In this document: positions 5,838-8,641 of the stretch, in pieces
How positions within the stretch are numbered: the first letter of the stretch is position 1
Layout: the number at the start of each line of letters is the position of its first letter
Assembly (NCBI GenBank): GCA_013329135.1
Contig: DUKU01000149.1
Coordinates: forward strand, 1,564-10,204
Length of the DNA stretch: 8,641 bases
Source of the DNA: Thermoplasmata archaeon
GTDB lineage: Archaea; Thermoplasmatota; Thermoplasmata; UBA10834
Direction of reading: 5' to 3'
Made by a program: the position numbers and the translations under genes
Notes under the pieces: model-generated
Seen by the model: the letters and a program-made list of their open reading frames with translations, nothing else
Database searches by the model: none
Told to the model about the DNA's origin: nothing

Positions 5838-7151
5838 TTGAGACATGAGGGAATCAAGAGGATGCTGTTCTGCGTCCTCGTGACAGCAGCGATGATGACG
5901 ATCACGGCAAGTTCGGCATTGGCCACCAAAGAGGATGGGCCCGCACCCGAAGTTGACGCACCGCGAAAGTGGACAATTGCCATGTACTGGGCGAGCGACA
6001 ACAACCTCGATGAGTATACAGACTACTTCGTGAGCCTGTGGAGGGAGCACCTGACGAACACGGAGGACGTCGCCCTGTGCGTGTTCATGGATAGGCTTGA
6101 ACTGCCGGCGAACATCAGCACGCTCACGGAGGATGGATGGGTCGAGAAGATCACATATGAAGAAGTCAACTCTTCGTCCCCGGACACTCTCGCGACGTTC
6201 ATCGAGTACGCATTGACAGAGCCCTCCCTAGCATCGGACAATTTCATGCTCATGATCCAGAATCACGGAAATGGATACCTGGGCCTATGCTCTGACGAGG
6301 GGTTGCCCGACTCTGACCTGCCCAAGGTCTGGATGTCCATCGACGACCTCGGAAAGGGGATCAGAGCAGGGACCGACGCAGCCGACAAGACGATCGACAT
6401 CATAGCCCTGGACGCATGCACTCTTGGCACGGTCGAGATAGCTTACGAACTCAGGAAAACCGCATCGTATCTCGTGGCATCGGAACTGGGCGTCCCATTC
6501 GACGGAATGAACTATGCGGATCTGCTCTCGGGTCTGTCCGAGACACCATCCATCGAGCCTCTGGACCTTGCGTGCAAGCTCGTTGACGACTACGAGGCGT
6601 GGTACTCCGCTCCGCTCCACACGCTGCCCACGTTGTATCCTTACTTGCAGGACTTCGCGTCGCTCTCGGTGATCGACCTGTACGCTCTCGACCAGCTTGT
6701 AGACGCATTCGCGTTGTTCGCGGACGCAGTCACCCCGAAGGACAACTCGCTGGGCATGTACCTCAAGACGGCTGCGGTGCAGGCGGATGTATCCCTCTGG
6801 ATGAACAACATGGGGACCTGGTTCTATCCCGATATCCAGGTGATGTTCACGACCCTGGCCGCCAGCACACGTGACGCATACCCGGACGTCGCCGGCGCGT
6901 GCGACGATATCCTGGAGGCAGCCGACCTGGCCATCATACATGACTGGGCGAGCTGGAGGATGAGAGGGCTGGTCACTGGCCTGTCAGTGTTCGCATGCCC
7001 GTCCATTGGCATATTCGAAGTCAACTGGGACACATTCGCGCGGGCATATGACAGCGTCGGACTGGACTTCGTGGAGGACTCCGACTGGGACATCGTGCTC
7101 ATGGAGTACTTCTACACGCTCAAGCAGTACGGGAACCCTCCAGTCGCCTGA
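5838..7151 (+). CDS. Secreted clostripain-family (C11) cysteine peptidase
   Basis: A 437-residue exported protein. Residues 1-29 form a signal peptide: basic GIKR, hydrophobic core from M9 to T23, and an ALA cleavage site before T30. The peptidase core follows: WTIAMYWASDNNLDE (45-59) is the family's opening strand, H143 in IQNHGNG (140-146) and C194 in LDACTLG (191-197) are the expected catalytic pair, and ASELGVPFDGMNY (214-226) completes the site. Clostripain relatives cut after basic residues, but specificity here is unknown. No C-terminal membrane anchor or sorting motif is seen. The TTG at 5838 is chosen because GGGGGAG (5825-5831) lies 6 bases before it; an ATG at 5862 would keep the signal core but lose its basic end. 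The gene stands alone between a GNAT gene and a convergent one. Confidence 0.92.
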   Translation: MRHEGIKRMLFCVLVTAAMMTITASSALATKEDGPAPEVDAPRKWTIAMYWASDNNLDEYTDYFVSLWREHLTNTEDVALCVFMDRLELPANISTLTEDGWVEKITYEEVNSSSPDTLATFIEYALTEPSLASDNFMLMIQNHGNGYLGLCSDEGLPDSDLPKVWMSIDDLGKGIRAGTDAADKTIDIIALDACTLGTVEIAYELRKTASYLVASELGVPFDGMNYADLLSGLSETPSIEPLDLACKLVDDYEAWYSAPLHTLPTLYPYLQDFASLSVIDLYALDQLVDAFALFADAVTPKDNSLGMYLKTAAVQADVSLWMNNMGTWFYPDIQVMFTTLAASTRDAYPDVAGACDDILEAADLAIIHDWASWRMRGLVTGLSVFACPSIGIFEVNWDTFARAYDSVGLDFVEDSDWDIVLMEYFYTLKQYGNPPVA

Positions 7152-7178
7152 GACAGCACCCGAGCCAAACATCTAGGT

Positions 7179-7201
7179 GAGGAGGCCTTCGCGACCTCCT
7201 C
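7179..7201. terminator. Hairpin between convergent genes, possible terminator
   Basis: GAGGAGG (7179-7185) and CCTCCTC (7195-7201) form a perfect 7-base stem around a 9-base loop, 27 bases after the peptidase stop and 55 bases beyond the convergent GNAT stop. There is no long T run on either side (only CTTTCC on the plus strand), so a role in termination or message stability is only suggested. Confidence 0.35.
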
Positions 7202-7256
7202 CAAATCACTTTCCTACCCACAAACGCTCATCAGCAGGTAGCGACATCTGTCGAGG

Positions 7257-7799
7257 TCACTTCCTGATGTGTCCGATTGGGAGTATCTTCGGCTCCTTCC
7301 ATTCCTCGCGGAGGATGCTGTACATGGCGGTGTCCCTGTAGACACCCCTGCTGAAGAACGACTTGCGGATGTGCCCCTCCAGCTTGAATCCGGCCTTCTC
7401 GAGAACCCTCTGGGATGCTCCATTGTCCGGGTGAGTCTCTGCCTGGACGCGTACGATGTTCTTGTGGAGGAACAGGTAGTCCACCATCATCTGCACGGCC
7501 TCGCCGCCGTATCCCTTCCCACGTTCAGCCTTGACCAACATGTAGCCGATCCCGACGCAGTCCTTTGACTTGAAGTGGCCGATATACCCGACCTTGGTGC
7601 CGTCCTTCTTCTCGACGAAGTACCACTGCCCCTCACCTCGGCCATCGTGCTGCTTCTCGAGCTCGTCCAGTGATATCTGGTCGAACGGTTCGAACTCGCC
7701 TACGAACTCCACATCGTTAGCCCATTGCTTGATTGTAGGGAGATCGTTCTTCTCGGCGAGTTCAAGGTCGACCTTCTTGCCTTTCAGCAGCGTCAACAC
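7257..7799 (-). CDS. RimJ/RimL-like GNAT N-acetyltransferase
   Basis: A 180-residue GNAT of the Acetyltransf_3 type. It opens with LLKGKKVDLELAEKNDLPTI (4-23), has the central strand GYIGHF (71-76) and VGIGYMLVKAERGKGYGGEA (82-101), whose RGKGYGGE is the acetyl-CoA pyrophosphate loop, and then NGASQRVLEKAGFKLEG (126-142), the Asn-containing helix typical of RimJ/RimL relatives. These enzymes acetylate protein N-termini, sugars or small amines; the target here is unknown. The start is GTG at 7799. It has no Shine-Dalgarno site, but a GATATATC box centred 25 bases upstream supports a leaderless message beginning at that codon. The next in-frame codon, TTG, is a less likely alternative. It is a single-gene unit, convergent with the peptidase. 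Confidence 0.9.
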   Translation of the reverse strand: MLTLLKGKKVDLELAEKNDLPTIKQWANDVEFVGEFEPFDQISLDELEKQHDGRGEGQWYFVEKKDGTKVGYIGHFKSKDCVGIGYMLVKAERGKGYGGEAVQMMVDYLFLHKNIVRVQAETHPDNGASQRVLEKAGFKLEGHIRKSFFSRGVYRDTAMYSILREEWKEPKILPIGHIRK

Positions 7800-7820
7800 C
7801 GGGCTTCAGAAGCCGCGGAT

Positions 7821-7828
7821 GATATATC
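7821..7828 (-). promoter_or_regulatory. TATA box of the leaderless RimJ/RimL-like GNAT gene
   Basis: GATATATC is centred about 25 bases before the GTG start at 7799, the distance expected between an archaeal TATA box and the transcription start, so the first base of the message would be at or next to the start codon. It is the clearest example of the leaderless arrangement in the window. Confidence 0.6.
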
Positions 7829-7979
7829 AAGCCTGTCTTCCCCCTCCAGGAATTCGTCGAGAATCATGGCATGTACCGAAGGGGTCCTTCCCCCTCGCAG
7901 ACCTTCTCTCCAGGCCGATGGTCCTATTCACGAGGACCCAATCAGCTCATTCTACGTGGCTCATCCAACCTCAATGAAA

Positions 7980-8018
7980 TGCCTCTCTGGCCAATCGTCT
8001 CCTCCACCATGAGAGGCA
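7980..8018 (-). terminator. Hairpin after the 8023-8493 ORF, probable terminator
   Basis: An 8-base perfect stem (TGCCTCTC at 7980-7987 with GAGAGGCA at 8011-8018) closes a 23-base loop. On the minus strand it begins 4 bases after the ORF stop and is followed by TTTCATTG. The position supports a real gene end there, although the T run is short and the loop long. The rest of the gap to 7829 holds no gene that I can see. Confidence 0.4.
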
Positions 8019-8022
8019 AGAC

Positions 8023-8493
8023 TCAAGTGGCGAGCTCCAAAGCAAGCTGGATAATCAGATTCCAGAGATTCGGGTCGGCCGACAACATGAGTATACCCTC
8101 GACCCTGTCCTCGGCGTTGCCCCTGGCTCGGCGCGGTGAGCCAATCTCAACCCTTCTCTCTGAAGGGACATCATCTCTCGAGACGCTCCGTGCAGCCTTC
8201 TTGCCTAGAAGGATGACCTTGTTCGATCCCTCCACCCCTTTCCGCAGTCCGGCAAGAGTGGCCGCACGAAGACTCTTCCCGTCCGGGCCGATATCGATGA
8301 AGTCGAAAACACGTCTTGGACCTTTGAACAGTCTGTCCCTGAATTCCATGCACGTTTCCTTATCAGCAGTCTTACCAGTAGCTGCGTGATAGAGTCGTCT
8401 GGCAAACGCCAAGGATGTCGACTGGTGTTCAGCACCCTCGATATCGACACCGCCCTTCTTTCGCTCCAGGCCAACAACTAGGTATCTCTCCAA
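8023..8493 (-). CDS. Unrecognised hypothetical protein
   Basis: A 156-residue open frame that I do not recognise. It begins ERYLVVGLERKKGGVDIEG and has basic, arginine-rich stretches, a possible strand-turn NKVILLGKKAARS (90-102), and a hydrophobic C-terminal helix LWNLIIQLALELA (143-155). There is no signal peptide or membrane span. The only plausible start near the N-terminus is a TTG at 8493 with a poorly spaced GAAGG; the first in-frame ATG is residue 49, which would remove a well-formed N-terminal part. Codon third positions are clearly less GC-rich than in the neighbours, which may mean acquisition or decay. The frame is closed upstream by a stop near 8515. The antisense frame is serine-rich and looks like a shadow. 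A hairpin directly after the stop favours it being a gene. Confidence 0.5.
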   Translation of the reverse strand: MERYLVVGLERKKGGVDIEGAEHQSTSLAFARRLYHAATGKTADKETCMEFRDRLFKGPRRVFDFIDIGPDGKSLRAATLAGLRKGVEGSNKVILLGKKAARSVSRDDVPSERRVEIGSPRRARGNAEDRVEGILMLSADPNLWNLIIQLALELAT

Positions 8494-8641
8494 AGCCTTC
8501 GCCCATGAAGGGAATCACACATAGTCGGATGAAGGTTGCCTTGGAAGCCCTTCCATCCAGATGTTGCTCCTGATTGTTCCGCTACCGAAAGTAATGGTCT
8601 AGGCCAACCATACTGTCCAAATCGCGACAAGCATAGAGCAT

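Noticed and set aside
7871..8389. Plus-strand 172-residue frame opposite the unrecognised ORF.
   Set aside because: Serine- and proline-rich translation typical of an antisense shadow; no family likeness or ribosome-binding site.
8478..8639. Minus-strand frame open from the right edge to 8478, possibly the end of a gene or the frameshifted N-terminus of the 8023-8493 ORF.
   Set aside because: Third positions are not GC-rich, the translation resembles nothing known, and no shift site is convincing.

Overview
The window looks like a piece of an archaeal chromosome, most likely a euryarchaeote of the Thermoplasmatota kind. This is inferred from gene style, not from a marker gene. Arginine is often AGG, third positions are GC-rich, and several genes have a TATA-like box about 25-30 bases before the start codon with no Shine-Dalgarno site, which suggests leaderless transcripts. 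Others use GGAGG-type sites, and TTG and GTG starts occur. I see no rRNA, tRNA, insertion sequence, CRISPR array or phage gene.

Layout. Left edge (1-705, minus strand): a two-gene operon of an unnamed helical protein followed by the N-terminus of an SPFH-type membrane-scaffold protein, cut by the window edge. Divergently (824-2239, plus strand): a TIGR00725-like LOG-fold nucleotide-binding protein and a DUF362 protein without a ferredoxin domain. Next, on the minus strand, a SemiSWEET half-transporter (2267-2542) shares an AT-rich bidirectional promoter region with a plus-strand ABC export operon (2636-4745): a possible 41-residue ORF, an ATPase and an ABC-2 permease, each overlapping the next by ATGA.

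The middle holds a divergent pair: a CxxCxxCC metal-binding protein (4804-5088, minus) and a GNAT acetyltransferase ending in a cysteine motif (5202-5648, plus). A secreted clostripain-family (C11) cysteine peptidase follows (5838-7151, plus), facing a RimJ/RimL-like GNAT (7257-7799, minus) with a leaderless GTG start. The right end has an unrecognised minus-strand ORF (8023-8493) followed by a hairpin, then 148 bases in which I recognise nothing.

Most of the window is ordinary accessory chromosome: transport, acyl transfer, a secreted protease and conserved proteins of unknown role. No convincing new multi-gene system is visible. The best leads are the small ORF fused by overlap to the ABC operon, the ATPase's altered signature and Walker B surroundings, the SPFH partner protein, and the two adjacent divergent cysteine-motif proteins.
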